Of a DNA stretch of 64,000 nt, positions 23,577-37,004 are shown in pieces (positions within the stretch are counted from its first letter, which is position 1; each line of letters starts with the position of its first letter). Source of the stretch: an uncultured Pelagibacteraceae bacterium (GTDB lineage: Bacteria; Pseudomonadota; Alphaproteobacteria; Pelagibacterales; Pelagibacteraceae); the NCBI GenBank assembly GCA_902547535.1, contig CACCOB010000001.1, positions 1 through 64,000 on the forward strand, in the 5' to 3' direction. Position numbers and translations under genes: made by a program. The notes beneath the pieces are model-generated. The model worked only from the letters and a program-made list of their open reading frames with translations. It ran no database searches and was not told the origin of the DNA.

Positions 23577-25532
23577 ATGCAAATTCCAGTTTTACTACCA
23601 AATATTTTTAATTATCCGTTTACTTATGAAAGTGACAAAAAACTTAGCCCAGGTACTTATGTAAAAGTTCCTTTTGGAAAAAAAAATTTAACTGGTGTTA
23701 TCTGGAATTTATATGAACAAAAAACTCAAAAAAGATTTAAACTTAAAAAAATTAAGTCTATTATTAAAGTAGATCCTCTTAAAATAGAGACAATAAAATT
23801 TTTAAATTGGTTCTCAAGTTACAATTTAGTGCCCGTTGGAATGTCTTTAAAACTTCATTTGCTCGGAGGAGATGCAATACCAAAATTTGATGATAAGGAG
23901 TATTTAATCTTTAATAATAAAAGTAATACTCAAACCTTTAGACTTTCTGGAGATCAAGAAAGAGTATCTAAAGAGATGTTAAAAAAAAATGACGAATTTA
24001 GAGTACACCTACTGCAAGGAACAACTGGATCTGGAAAAACTATTGTATATTTCAAGCAAATAGAGGAAATGTTAAAAAAAGGTAAACAAGCTTTAATTTT
24101 GTTACCTGAAATTGGACTAACTACAGAGTTCGAAAAAAAATTTGAGGATTTTTTTGGTTTTAAGCCAGCTATTTGGCATTCTAGAATAACTCCAAAAAAA
24201 AAGAAAATTATTTGGAGTGGTATTTCATCTGGCATAGTCAAGGTTGTTATAGGAGCTAGATCATCTCTATTTCTACCATTTAAAAAGTTAGGGCTCATAA
24301 TAGTTGATGAAGAGCATGATCAATCTTACAAGCAAGATGAAGGTGTAATTTACAATGCTAGAGACATGGCAATAGTCAGGGCAAACTTTGAAAAAATTCC
24401 TATAAATCTTGTTACTGCAGTTCCATCTATTGAAACATACTCAAATATAAAAAGAAATAAATATTCAATTTCAAGATTAACTAAAAGATATAAAGATGCA
24501 AATCATCCTATATTTGAAATAATTGATTTAAAAAAAAATAAACTAGATAAGCAATCATGGATTGCTCCAGAAACTCTCATTAAAGTTCAAGATCACTTAA
24601 AAAAAAAGGATCAAGTTTTATTTTTTATGAATAGAAGAGGTTTTGCACCTTATGCTTTATGTAAAAATTGTTTAAAAGTTTATTCTTGTCCAAATTGTTC
24701 TATAAATTTAGTTTTTCATAAAAATAAAAATTCTTTACTTTGCCATTACTGTGGTTTCAAAAGTAAATTAAACAGAAATTGTATAAAGGGAAGTAATTGT
24801 GATTTAGTTTTCAGTGGACCTGGTGTTGAAAGAATTGCTGAAGAAGTAAAGATAAAATTTCCTGATAAAAAAATATTAATTTTTTCTAGTGATACGATGA
24901 ATAAAAAATCATCTAAAGATAAACTTGATAGTATATTAAATGGTGAAGTTGATATTTTAATTGGTACACAATTGATATCTAAAGGTTTTCATTTTCCAAA
25001 TTTAAATTGTATCGTTGTATTAGATATTGACATTTCATCGAATGGACACGATTTAAGAACTGCAGAAAAAAATCTTCAACTTTATCACCAATTATCAGGT
25101 AGAGCAGGTAGAGCTGGAAAACCTGCTAAAGTATATTTTCAAACATATGGTGTCAACAAAACTATTATAAACCAAATTACTCACAATGATCCGTTTATTT
25201 TTTTGGAAAATGAATTGAAACTTAGAGAGAGAAATAATCTACCACCATATGAAAGATTTATTTCTTTAATACTAACCTCATCAAACGAAAATATTTTAGA
25301 AAAAGAGTCGCAAAATTTTAAAAAAAAACTCATAAATTCCCTTGAGGATAGAGTTTTAGGACCAGTGAATGCTCCAATTTATAAAGTTAATAGTAAGTAC
25401 AGACAAAGATTATTAATAAGATCTAAAAAAGGTTCCAAAATTCAGAAAAATTTGAGTGAAATATTAAATAAACATAAATTCCCACCCGAAATAAAACTGA
25501 CGGTTGATGTTGATCCAATAACCTTTAATTAA
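23577..25532 (+). CDS. priA: Primosomal protein N' (replication restart helicase)
   Basis: PriA recognises stalled forks and reloads the replicative helicase. The 651-residue protein has an N-terminal 3'-DNA-binding segment (VLLPNIFNYPFTY), Walker A GTTGSGKTIVY, and the DEAH-like box VDEEHDQSY. A zinc-binding region with eight cysteines follows (CKNCLKVYSCPNCS onward). It also has GPGVERIAEE, GTQLISKGFHFPN and the helicase motif SGRAGRAGKP. It is shorter than the ~730 residues of E. coli but has all motors and zinc ligands, so it is streamlined rather than broken. priA directly upstream of atpH is a common alphaproteobacterial arrangement. Confidence 0.95.
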   Translation: MQIPVLLPNIFNYPFTYESDKKLSPGTYVKVPFGKKNLTGVIWNLYEQKTQKRFKLKKIKSIIKVDPLKIETIKFLNWFSSYNLVPVGMSLKLHLLGGDAIPKFDDKEYLIFNNKSNTQTFRLSGDQERVSKEMLKKNDEFRVHLLQGTTGSGKTIVYFKQIEEMLKKGKQALILLPEIGLTTEFEKKFEDFFGFKPAIWHSRITPKKKKIIWSGISSGIVKVVIGARSSLFLPFKKLGLIIVDEEHDQSYKQDEGVIYNARDMAIVRANFEKIPINLVTAVPSIETYSNIKRNKYSISRLTKRYKDANHPIFEIIDLKKNKLDKQSWIAPETLIKVQDHLKKKDQVLFFMNRRGFAPYALCKNCLKVYSCPNCSINLVFHKNKNSLLCHYCGFKSKLNRNCIKGSNCDLVFSGPGVERIAEEVKIKFPDKKILIFSSDTMNKKSSKDKLDSILNGEVDILIGTQLISKGFHFPNLNCIVVLDIDISSNGHDLRTAEKNLQLYHQLSGRAGRAGKPAKVYFQTYGVNKTIINQITHNDPFIFLENELKLRERNNLPPYERFISLILTSSNENILEKESQNFKKKLINSLEDRVLGPVNAPIYKVNSKYRQRLLIRSKKGSKIQKNLSEILNKHKFPPEIKLTVDVDPITFN

Positions 25533-25586
25533 GAGACAAAATAGTTATTAAATAATAAATCTGGCACTTGAAGACATCATACTCAT

Positions 25587-25634
25587 ATGCTACTTAATCC
25601 AGAAAATCATCAAAATACAATGAGTCTAAATTGA
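25587..25634 (+). CDS. Possible 15-codon leader ORF overlapping the atpH start
   Basis: In the 98-base gap before atpH an ATG at 25587 opens a 15-codon frame (MLLNPENHQNTMSLN). Its TGA stop (25632-25634) overlaps the TTG start of atpH (25631-25633) in the pattern TTGA, the same geometry as ATGA coupling. An internal ATG at 25620 shares the stop. It could be a coupling leader that helps translation of a weak-start gene, or a chance frame. A one-base sequencing error near 25630 could also hide an in-frame ATG start for atpH. No peptide function is claimed. Confidence 0.25.
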   Translation: MLLNPENHQNTMSLN

Positions 25635-26188
25635 GCAAAAATAATAGTTTTTCAGTAACCACAGCAAGCAGGTATTCTCTAGCTTTATATGAGTTAGCGA
25701 AAGAGGATAATGCATTAGATGATATTGAAATTCAATCAATCTCTATATTAAAATTAATAGATGATAGTGAAGATTTTAAGTCATTAATAAAAGACCCAAC
25801 CAACTCAGTAAATGAATTGCAAAAGGTTATTAGTAAAATTTCTTATATTTATAAATTAAATGTTTTGTTGTCAAAATTTTTAGGATTTTTAATCCTGAAA
25901 AGAAGATTTTTTTATCTAAAATCAATTCTCCAAGATTTTGTTGATACTTGTTCAAAAAAAAGAGGTGAAGTAAAAGCAGAATTAATCTCCTCAAAAGAAT
26001 TATCTGATGATGAAATAAGAAAAATAAAAAACGAGTTAGCTGAGAACTTAAGTAAAAAAATAAAATTAGACTATAAGTATGATAAAAGTTTAATTGGAGG
26101 TTTAAAAATACAAGTTGGAAGTACTATGGTTGACACCTCTATTAAAAATAAATTACAACAAATCGAAAATAGAATGATAGAGGCTTAA
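25631..26188 (+). CDS. atpH: F1F0 ATP synthase delta subunit
   Basis: The delta subunit (OSCP homologue) links the F1 head to the peripheral stalk. The 185-residue protein shows the conserved N-terminal SVTTASRYSLALYELAKE and the C-terminal GGLKIQVGSTMVDTSIKNKLQQI. The start is a TTG. The nearby ATG at 25620 is out of frame and stops at once, and starting further inside would cut conserved sequence, so TTG is the best choice. It leads atpHAGDC and is adjacent to atpA with no gap. The F0 genes are not in this window, as usual for alphaproteobacteria. Confidence 0.94.
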   Translation: MSKNNSFSVTTASRYSLALYELAKEDNALDDIEIQSISILKLIDDSEDFKSLIKDPTNSVNELQKVISKISYIYKLNVLLSKFLGFLILKRRFFYLKSILQDFVDTCSKKRGEVKAELISSKELSDDEIRKIKNELAENLSKKIKLDYKYDKSLIGGLKIQVGSTMVDTSIKNKLQQIENRMIEA

Positions 26189-27724
26189 ATGGAAATAAAT
26201 CCTTCGGAAGTTACTAAAATATTAAAAGAACAAATTAAAAAATTTGGTGATAAAGCTGAGGTCACAGAAGTAGGACAAGTTTTATCTGTAGGCGATGGTA
26301 TAGCAAGAATTTATGGATTAGATAACGTCCAAGCTGGTGAGATGGTAGAGTTTTCTGATGGATCAAAAGGCATGGCTTTAAATCTTGAGAGTGAAAATGT
26401 AGGTGTTGTTATTTTTGGAGATGACAAAGCTGTTAAAGAGGGAGATACCGTAAAAAGAACAGGCGCAATTGTAGATACACCAGTTGGAAAAGAATTATTA
26501 GGAAGAGTTGTAGATGGTTTGGGAAATCCAATTGATGGAAAGGGTGCTTTAGATAAAAGTGTAAAAAGAAGCAGGGTTGAGGTAAAAGCTCCTGGTATTA
26601 TTCCACGTAAATCAGTAAGTGAGCCAATGCAGACTGGACTTAAATCAATTGATAGTTTAGTCCCAATCGGAAGAGGTCAAAGAGAATTAATCATTGGTGA
26701 TAGACAAACTGGTAAAACAGCAGTAGCTATAGATGCGATTATAAATCAGAAGAAAATTAATGAGTCTGGTGACGAGAAGAAAAAACTTTACTGTATCTAT
26801 GTTGCTGTAGGCCAAAAACGGTCAACAGTTAGACAAATAGAAAAAACTTTAGAGGAAGCTGGAGCTATGGAATATACAACAATAGTTGCTGCGACCGCAT
26901 CAGATGCAGCCCCTTTACAATTTCTAGCACCATATACTGGATGTGCTATGGGTGAGTACTTTAGAGATAATGGTATGCATGCTCTTATAATATATGATGA
27001 TTTATCAAAACAAGCAGTTGCCTACAGGCAAATGTCTCTTTTATTAAGAAGACCACCAGGAAGGGAGGCCTATCCTGGGGATGTATTTTATTTACACAGC
27101 AGATTACTTGAAAGAGCTGCAAAACTAGGAGATGAACATGGTGGAGGATCTTTAACTGCACTTCCAATTATTGAAACTCAAGGTGGAGATGTCTCGGCAT
27201 TTATACCAACAAATGTTATTTCAATTACTGATGGTCAGATATTCCTTGAAACTGAACTTTTTAACCAAGGGATAAGACCAGCAATAAATGTAGGATTATC
27301 AGTATCAAGAGTTGGATCTTCTGCTCAAACTAAAGCAATGAAAAAAGTTTCGGGCTCAATGAAATTAGAGCTAGCACAATATCGTGAAATGGCTGCATTT
27401 GCACAATTCGGCTCAGATCTCGATGCATCTACACAGAAACTACTTAATAGAGGTTCAAAATTAACTGAACTTTTAAAACAAAATCAATATTCACCAATGA
27501 CAGTTGCAGAACAAGTAATTTCTGTATTTTGTGGAGTAAAAGGACATCTTGATGATATAGATCAGAAAGAAATAGCTAACTTTGAGAATAAAATTATTGA
27601 CAAATGCAAAGCCGAAAAGCCTGATATAATTGAGTCAATTTCAAGCTCTGGAAAACTTGAAGAGGACAAAGAAAAGCAATTGAATGAGATTATACTTGAA
27701 CTTAAGAAAGATTTTAAATCGTAA
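26189..27724 (+). CDS. atpA: F1F0 ATP synthase alpha subunit
   Basis: The alpha subunit forms the non-catalytic nucleotide sites of the F1 hexamer. The 511-residue protein starts with the alpha-specific helix [18 protein letters not shown]. It has Walker [14 protein letters not shown] near residue 170, [20 protein letters not shown], and [20 protein letters not shown] with the arginine that completes the catalytic site. The length and motifs are normal. It begins at the base after the atpH stop and is five bases from atpG. Confidence 0.98.
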   Translation: MEINPSEVTKILKEQIKKFGDKAEVTEVGQVLSVGDGIARIYGLDNVQAGEMVEFSDGSKGMALNLESENVGVVIFGDDKAVKEGDTVKRTGAIVDTPVGKELLGRVVDGLGNPIDGKGALDKSVKRSRVEVKAPGIIPRKSVSEPMQTGLKSIDSLVPIGRGQRELIIGDRQTGKTAVAIDAIINQKKINESGDEKKKLYCIYVAVGQKRSTVRQIEKTLEEAGAMEYTTIVAATASDAAPLQFLAPYTGCAMGEYFRDNGMHALIIYDDLSKQAVAYRQMSLLLRRPPGREAYPGDVFYLHSRLLERAAKLGDEHGGGSLTALPIIETQGGDVSAFIPTNVISITDGQIFLETELFNQGIRPAINVGLSVSRVGSSAQTKAMKKVSGSMKLELAQYREMAAFAQFGSDLDASTQKLLNRGSKLTELLKQNQYSPMTVAEQVISVFCGVKGHLDDIDQKEIANFENKIIDKCKAEKPDIIESISSSGKLEEDKEKQLNEIILELKKDFKS

Positions 27725-27729
27725 TAATA

Positions 27730-30025
<2,296 letters not shown>

Positions 30026-30026
<1 letters not shown>

Positions 30027-30418
30027 TGAGTGAAGTATATTCAGTAGAAATTGTAAACCCAGAAAAATCTTTTTTATCAAAAGATGATGTTACAGAAGTA
30101 GTTGTTCCTGCATTCGAAGGTGAGATAGGAATTTTAAAAGATCATATATCGATTATTTCTTTTTTAAAACCAGGAATAATCAAAATATTTTCAAAGTCTG
30201 GCGAGGAAAGTTTTTATGTAAACGATGGAATAATTGAATTTAAAAATAATAATCTTTCCATTCTTACGAGCCTTATTTTGAGTCTAAAAGACATCGATAA
30301 AGAAAAAATTTCAGAAATTCAAAAAACTACTGAAGAAGAATTAAAGAACACTGAAATTAATGATCAAGAAAAATATTTGTTAGATCAAAAACTTGAAGTA
30401 TTAAAATCAATTAATTAA
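30026..30418 (+). CDS. atpC: F1F0 ATP synthase epsilon subunit
   Basis: Epsilon binds gamma at the foot of F1 and can inhibit ATP hydrolysis. The 130-residue protein has the N-terminal beta-sandwich (VEIVNPEKSFLSKDDVTEVVVPAFEGEIGIL with the DHISIIS turn) and a C-terminal helical hairpin (about residues 92-130, KDIDKEKISEIQKTTEEELK). It is the last gene of the F1 set. Its final 12 bases overlap the 3' end of rppH on the other strand, leaving no room for a conventional terminator. Confidence 0.94.
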
Positions 30419-30886
30419 AATTTTTTTAACCTCTTCTTGAATTTTCTTATATACATGTAGTTTAAATTCTACTACAAATTCAGTAATTTTATCTGGATCT
30501 ACCCATTTCCATTCAAGAAATTCTGGATGCTTTGTTTTTATATTAATTTCTTTTTCATCCCCATTAAATCTCACAACATACCATTGTTGTTTTTGACCTT
30601 TAAATTTACCTTTCCAAATAATTCCTAATAACTCATTTGGCAAATGATAAGTAAGTAAGCCATCAATTTTTTTAATTAAACTTACGGATTTAATGCTTGT
30701 CTCTTCCTCTAATTCTCTTATTGCAGCCTCATAAAAGTCTTCACCCTTATCAACTCCACCTTGTGGCATTTGCCAAAAGTTTTTTTTATTATCTATTCTT
30801 TTTGCAACAAAAATTTTGTTTTCTTTATTTAAAACAACTATCCCAACGCCACTTCTAAGTGGTAAATTTTTGTATTTCTCTTTCAT
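30407..30886 (-). CDS. rppH: RNA pyrophosphohydrolase (Nudix)
   Basis: RppH removes pyrophosphate from mRNA 5' triphosphates and so triggers decay. The 159-residue protein begins with the family-typical LPLRSGVGIVVLNKENKIFVAKR and has WQMPQGGVDKGED leading into the Nudix box. In that box (GX5EX7REUXEEXGU) the glycine near the end is serine (RELEEETSI). The catalytic glutamates are present. It is one base downstream of ctpA, and its end overlaps atpC convergently. The alternative is a dinucleoside polyphosphate hydrolase of the same family. Confidence 0.9.
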   Translation of the reverse strand: MKEKYKNLPLRSGVGIVVLNKENKIFVAKRIDNKKNFWQMPQGGVDKGEDFYEAAIRELEEETSIKSVSLIKKIDGLLTYHLPNELLGIIWKGKFKGQKQQWYVVRFNGDEKEINIKTKHPEFLEWKWVDPDKITEFVVEFKLHVYKKIQEEVKKILIN

Positions 30887-30887
30887 T

Positions 30888-32033
30888 TTATCCGTTTAAA
30901 AGCTTTAAAGCGAATTGGAGTTGATTATCTGTATCAGTATTAAACCTAAAGTCGTCAGATCCTTCAGCAATCTCAATATCAGGCGAGACACCTATTTCCG
31001 AAATAGATTTTCCAGATGGAAGATAATATTTAGACACAGTTAATCTTATTGCACCTTTATTTTTGAGTGGAATAATTGATTGGACAGACCCTTTACCATA
31101 ACTATTTTCTCCGATTATTATTGCTCTTTTGTGGTCCTTAAGTGCGCCTGCTACAATTTCAGATGCAGATGCAGAACCATAATTTATTAAAACAACAATC
31201 GTATTTCCATCTAATATATCACCTTTTTTTGCAAAGAATTTTCTACTTTCATATTTTCTTTTGCTTTTTGTTGAAACAATTTCTCCACTATCTATAAAAA
31301 AATCTGTAATTTTAATTGCCTGAGAAAGAAGTCCGCCAGGATTATTTCTTAAATCTAAAATATAATTTTTAACATTTTTATTTTTTTTATACTCTTTAAT
31401 TTTATCCTTAATTTGACCACTACTATTTTCATTAAACGAGGTAAGCCTCAAATAACCAGTTTGATTTTCTAAAATTTCAGATTTTACAGATGAAACTTTA
31501 ATTTTTTCTCTTGTAATATTGAAAACTAATGCCTTCCTTTCACCTCTTCTTCTAACTGTTATTTCAATATCTGTTCCAACAGGACCTCTCATTATGTCTA
31601 CTGCTTCACTTAAGGATTTTCCCTGAACTTGAATATCATTAATTTTTACTATGTAATCACCAGCTTTAACTCCTGCTTCAGCTGCAGGTGAATCGTCCAT
31701 GGGTGTTATTACTTTTATTACCCCAGCCTCCATACTCACCTCAATTCCCAGTCCTCCAAATTCTCCACTCGTTTCAGTTTGCATACTTTTATAAGAATCC
31801 GGTGACATATAAGCAGAATAAGGATCTAAGGATTGAAGAACACCATTGATTGCAGCATCCATAGCATCACTTTGGTTTACCTCATCAACAAATTCTTTAT
31901 TAATTTTATCTAAGACTTCTGAAAAAACATCTATTTTTTTATAAATATCATTCTGTTCTGATGCGCTAAGAATATTATTTACGAAAAAAAAAATAAATAA
32001 TGATAAAAAATATGTTTTAAGTTTTTTCATCAT
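30888..32033 (-). CDS. ctpA: C-terminal processing protease (S41)
   Basis: This is a periplasmic or membrane-attached serine protease that trims envelope proteins. The N-terminus (MMKKLKTYFLSLFIFFFVNN, then ILSASEQ) is a signal peptide or anchor. A PDZ domain spans about residues 90-165 (GIEVSMEAGVIKVITPMDD). The S41 core has NNPGGLLSQAI, the catalytic Ser289 in YGSASASEI and the catalytic Lys314 in SYGKGSVQ. It is 381 residues, usual for CtpA rather than the larger Tsp/Prc. The start overlaps the rsfS stop by four bases (ATGA). Co-location with rsfS, nadD and rppH is a known alphaproteobacterial cluster. Confidence 0.95.
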   Translation of the reverse strand: MMKKLKTYFLSLFIFFFVNNILSASEQNDIYKKIDVFSEVLDKINKEFVDEVNQSDAMDAAINGVLQSLDPYSAYMSPDSYKSMQTETSGEFGGLGIEVSMEAGVIKVITPMDDSPAAEAGVKAGDYIVKINDIQVQGKSLSEAVDIMRGPVGTDIEITVRRRGERKALVFNITREKIKVSSVKSEILENQTGYLRLTSFNENSSGQIKDKIKEYKKNKNVKNYILDLRNNPGGLLSQAIKITDFFIDSGEIVSTKSKRKYESRKFFAKKGDILDGNTIVVLINYGSASASEIVAGALKDHKRAIIIGENSYGKGSVQSIIPLKNKGAIRLTVSKYYLPSGKSISEIGVSPDIEIAEGSDDFRFNTDTDNQLQFALKLLNG

Positions 32034-32380
32034 ATAATTACTTTTTCCTTAGGAATTAATTCAGACCATATTTTTTCTAATTCATAAAATTTTCTTTTTT
32101 CAGGATTGAAAATATGAATAATAAGATCTATTCCATCTACAAGTTTCCAATCACTACTTTCTCTTCCTTCAATTTTACAATTACTTACACCATTTTTTTT
32201 CAAGTATTCATATACTTGCTCTGATAAAGCTTGGATATGTCTTGAAGACGTTCCGCTAGCTATTATCATTTGATCTGCTATCGATGATTTTCCATCTAAA
32301 TCTATTGAAACAATATCTAGGGCTTTATTTGTATCTAAGAGTTTTACTACATCTTTGTGAAGAGAAGAGATTTTGTCCAT
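32030..32380 (-). CDS. rsfS: Ribosomal silencing factor RsfS
   Basis: RsfS binds ribosomal protein L14 and blocks subunit joining under starvation. The 116-residue protein has the family core KALDIVSIDLDGKSSIADQM followed by IIASGTSSRHIQALSEQV, and the end motif EGRESSDWKLVDGIDLIIHIF. The length fits the DUF143/RsfS family. It is translated with nadD upstream (17-base gap) and ctpA downstream (ATGA overlap), the usual nadD-rsfS pairing. Confidence 0.94.
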   Translation of the reverse strand: MDKISSLHKDVVKLLDTNKALDIVSIDLDGKSSIADQMIIASGTSSRHIQALSEQVYEYLKKNGVSNCKIEGRESSDWKLVDGIDLIIHIFNPEKRKFYELEKIWSELIPKEKVII

Positions 32381-32397
32381 TAATTATTAAAAGAGTA

Positions 32398-32943
32398 TCA
32401 AATTTTCCTTAATTTAGAAGATGAAATATTGACCTTATTAAATTTTATAAATTTTAAGCTTTTCTTACTATACTTTTTAAAGCTTCTAGAACTTAATGAT
32501 TTAGCCTTATATCTGTCTCTATCAAATACTAGGATGTTACAAATAGATGAGATTAAATCAGAATTCTTCCATTTATGAAAATTAATCAAACTATCTGCTC
32601 CCATTATAAAATAAATATCAGTATTCTTATTATTTTTTTTTATATACCTTATCAGGTCAATTGTTCTATTTGATTTAATTTTATCCTCAAAATATTTAAC
32701 TTTTATAAATAGATTTTTTTGAGCAATCTTTTTTGCAAAATTTATTCTTTTATCTAAACTTAAATTACTTTTTTCTTTAAATGGATTTTTTTTGGTTACA
32801 GCCCAAATAATTGTATCAATATCGAATCTTTTTTTTGCCTCTTTAGATATACTTAAATGTCCTTTGTGTGCTGGATCAAAAGTGCCTCCAAGAATTCCAA
32901 TTTTCTTTTTATTTCCTTGTTTGTCCAGATCCATATATCTCAT
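32398..32943 (-). CDS. nadD: Nicotinate-nucleotide adenylyltransferase
   Basis: NadD adenylates nicotinate mononucleotide to make deamido-NAD. The 181-residue protein has the nucleotidyltransferase start KKIGILGGTFDPAHKGHLSI with the HxGH motif and the C-terminal ISSSKLRKI (the ISSTxIR motif of the family). Two in-frame ATGs are possible, at 32943 and 32934. The first overlaps the 3' end of proA by 35 bases, the second by 26. The gene order proB-proA-nadD-rsfS is common in alphaproteobacteria. Confidence 0.93.
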   Translation of the reverse strand: MRYMDLDKQGNKKKIGILGGTFDPAHKGHLSISKEAKKRFDIDTIIWAVTKKNPFKEKSNLSLDKRINFAKKIAQKNLFIKVKYFEDKIKSNRTIDLIRYIKKNNKNTDIYFIMGADSLINFHKWKNSDLISSICNILVFDRDRYKAKSLSSRSFKKYSKKSLKFIKFNKVNISSSKLRKI

Positions 32944-34152
32944 ATTTGTAACTGACTAGCTGGTTTAGTCCGACAGGACCTCTTGGTGGAAGTTTATTTG
33001 TTGAAATTCCAACCTCACCTCCAAAACCAAATTCTCCTCCATCAGCGTACTGGGTCGAAGAATTGTGAATAGCAATCGAACTTTTAATATTTTTTAAAAA
33101 AAACTTTGCAGAAATTTTATTATTTGTAATTATCGCGTCAGTATGCATTGTTCCATATCTATTAATATGATTTATTGCATCATTAATATTATTCACTAAT
33201 TTTACAGATATTTTTGCAGATAAATGTTCCTTCGACCAAGTTTTATTATTTGCTAATTTTGAATTTCCATTAAATAATTTAGAAATTTTTTTATCAGCAT
33301 AAATAGAGCAACCTCTTTCAGTGAGTTCATTTAATATCTCATTTATATTTTTAGATTTATTTTTATGTATTAAGAGTGTCTCTGTAGCTCCACAAATGCT
33401 AGTATTACGCAACTTAGCATTGATTAATATTTTTTTAGCCATTTTAAGATTAGCATCTTTATCAATATATGTATGACACATGCCTTCAAGGTGACCAATT
33501 ACAGGAACAGAGGATAAATTTTGAACTTTTTTTACAAGACTTTTACCACCCCTTGGAATAATAACATCTATATATTTTGACATTTTTGACAGCATGTAGT
33601 CGACCAGTTTTCTATTTTTATTCTCTATAAACTGAACAAAATTCTTATTTATTTTATTTTTTTCTAAAGATTTTCTAAAAAGATTTGCTAAAATCTTATT
33701 GCTAAAGTAAGCCTCAGATCCTCCTCTTAATATTACGCAGTTTCCAGATTTAAAACAAAGTGTGGATACATCTGAAGTAACATTTGGCCTACTTTCATAA
33801 ATTACACCAATAATACCAATTGGAATTGATACTTTCTTTAGTTTTAAGCCGTTTGGTCTTTTCCAGGTTTCTATATCAACATCTACTGGATCCTTAAATT
33901 TTGAAATAGTTTTAATTGACTTAATAATTGCTCTTATTTTTTCATTATTAAGAGCAAGTCTATTAATTAAATTCTCTTTAAGTTTTTTAGATTTGGCAAT
34001 TTTTATATCTTTTGCGTTTTCGACCAAAATTTTATTTTGGTTTTTTAAAATAAGTTGAATGTAATAATTTAATACTTTATTTTTTCTTTTATTACTTATT
34101 TTGTTTTGAAAAGCAATTTTTGCATTTGAACCAATTTTTTCTAAAGTTTTAC

Positions 34153-34156
<4 letters not shown>
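32909..34156 (-). CDS. proA: Gamma-glutamyl phosphate reductase
   Basis: ProA reduces glutamyl-5-phosphate to the semialdehyde in proline synthesis. It is a 415-residue aldehyde-dehydrogenase relative. IGVIYESRPNVTSDVSTLC and the active-site Cys255 in NTSICGATETLLIH are visible, as is the end block ADGGEFGFGGEVGISTNKLPPRGPVGL. The ATG overlaps the proB stop by four bases (ATGA). The 3' end runs into nadD. Intact. Confidence 0.97.
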
Positions 34157-36247
<2,091 letters not shown>

Positions 36248-36262
36248 TTAATTAGCTGTCTA

Positions 36263-36517
36263 CTAATTAGGCTTAACTGATACGTAAGTTTTGTCTGATT
36301 TACTTTTTTTAAAAACAACTTTTCCTTTAACAACAGAAAATATTGAGTGGTCTTTACCCATTCCAACATTTTCCCCAGGAAAAATTTTAGTGCCTCTTTG
36401 TCTTACAATAATGTTTCCAGGTATTACTAATTCACCACCATATTTTTTCACACCTAATCTTCGGCCTGCACTATCTCTTCCGTTTCTCGATGATCCACCC
36501 GCTTTTTTTGTTGCCAT
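36263..36517 (-). CDS. rpmA: 50S ribosomal protein L27
   Basis: L27 reaches into the peptidyl transferase centre with its N-terminal tail. The 84-residue product [20 protein letters not shown] continues with the conserved LGVKKYGGE and [20 protein letters not shown]. The length is standard. The N-terminus starts directly with the mature-type tail, so no Firmicutes-style cleaved extension exists. It is 11 bases downstream of rplU. Confidence 0.98.
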   Translation of the reverse strand: MATKKAGGSSRNGRDSAGRRLGVKKYGGELVIPGNIIVRQRGTKIFPGENVGMGKDHSIFSVVKGKVVFKKSKSDKTYVSVKPN

Positions 36518-36528
36518 AAATTACCTAT

Positions 36529-36939
36529 TTATTTTGAAGCCTCAGTTTTTTCTTTTTTAGCTTCTTTAACTACAACTTTGCTTTCTTTCATCTTTTCAGC
36601 CTCTGATAAAACTTTACCATCTTTTGAAAAAATTTTGTTAATTCTTATTAGTGAATACTTTTGTCTGTGTCCGTTTTTACGTCTTGAATTTTTTCTTCTT
36701 CTTTTTTTAAAAATAAGAACAGTTCTTTCTTTGCCATTTTTTAATAGTTCAGCCTCAACTTTCGCACCATCTACAGTTGGTACACCTAATTCAATGCTCT
36801 TATCATCTCCATAAGCTAAAATTTCATTAAATTCCACTTTAGTCGCTTGATTTGACTCAGCTAATTTTTCTATTTTAACTATTTCACCAGCTGAAACTTT
36901 GTACTGTTTCCCACCTGTTTGTATTACTGCGTATGACAT
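36529..36939 (-). CDS. rplU: 50S ribosomal protein L21 with C-terminal extension
   Basis: L21 binds 23S rRNA. The 136-residue product opens MSYAVIQTGGKQYKVSAGE and has the KKRRRKNSRRKNGHRQKYSL RNA-binding stretch. The E. coli protein has 103 residues. Here an extra lysine/glutamate-rich tail (about residues 105-136, ending KKEKTEASK) follows the conserved domain, as in several alphaproteobacterial L21 proteins. A good promoter lies 28-55 bases upstream. It is the first gene of rplU-rpmA-obgE-proBA-nadD-rsfS-ctpA-rppH. Confidence 0.97.
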   Translation of the reverse strand: MSYAVIQTGGKQYKVSAGEIVKIEKLAESNQATKVEFNEILAYGDDKSIELGVPTVDGAKVEAELLKNGKERTVLIFKKRRRKNSRRKNGHRQKYSLIRINKIFSKDGKVLSEAEKMKESKVVVKEAKKEKTEASK

Positions 36940-36966
36940 TAATGATCCTAATTTTTAATTATCAGC

Positions 36967-36994
36967 AATATAGTCAGGGCCTTATTTTAGTCAA
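36967..36994 (-). promoter_or_regulatory. Putative rplU operon promoter
   Basis: On the minus strand, TTGACT (36994-36989) and TATATT (36972-36967) are separated by 16 bases, a good sigma-70 match upstream of rplU. The predicted transcript start is near 36960, giving a leader of about 20 bases. It would drive the long ribosomal, obgE and proline operon. Confidence 0.6.
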
Positions 36995-37004
36995 GCTGAA
37001 TAAG

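Noticed and set aside
23577-25532. priA as a truncated pseudogene because of its short length
   Set aside because: Helicase motifs, zinc cysteines and the N-terminal DNA-binding segment are all present, so it is a compact functional gene.
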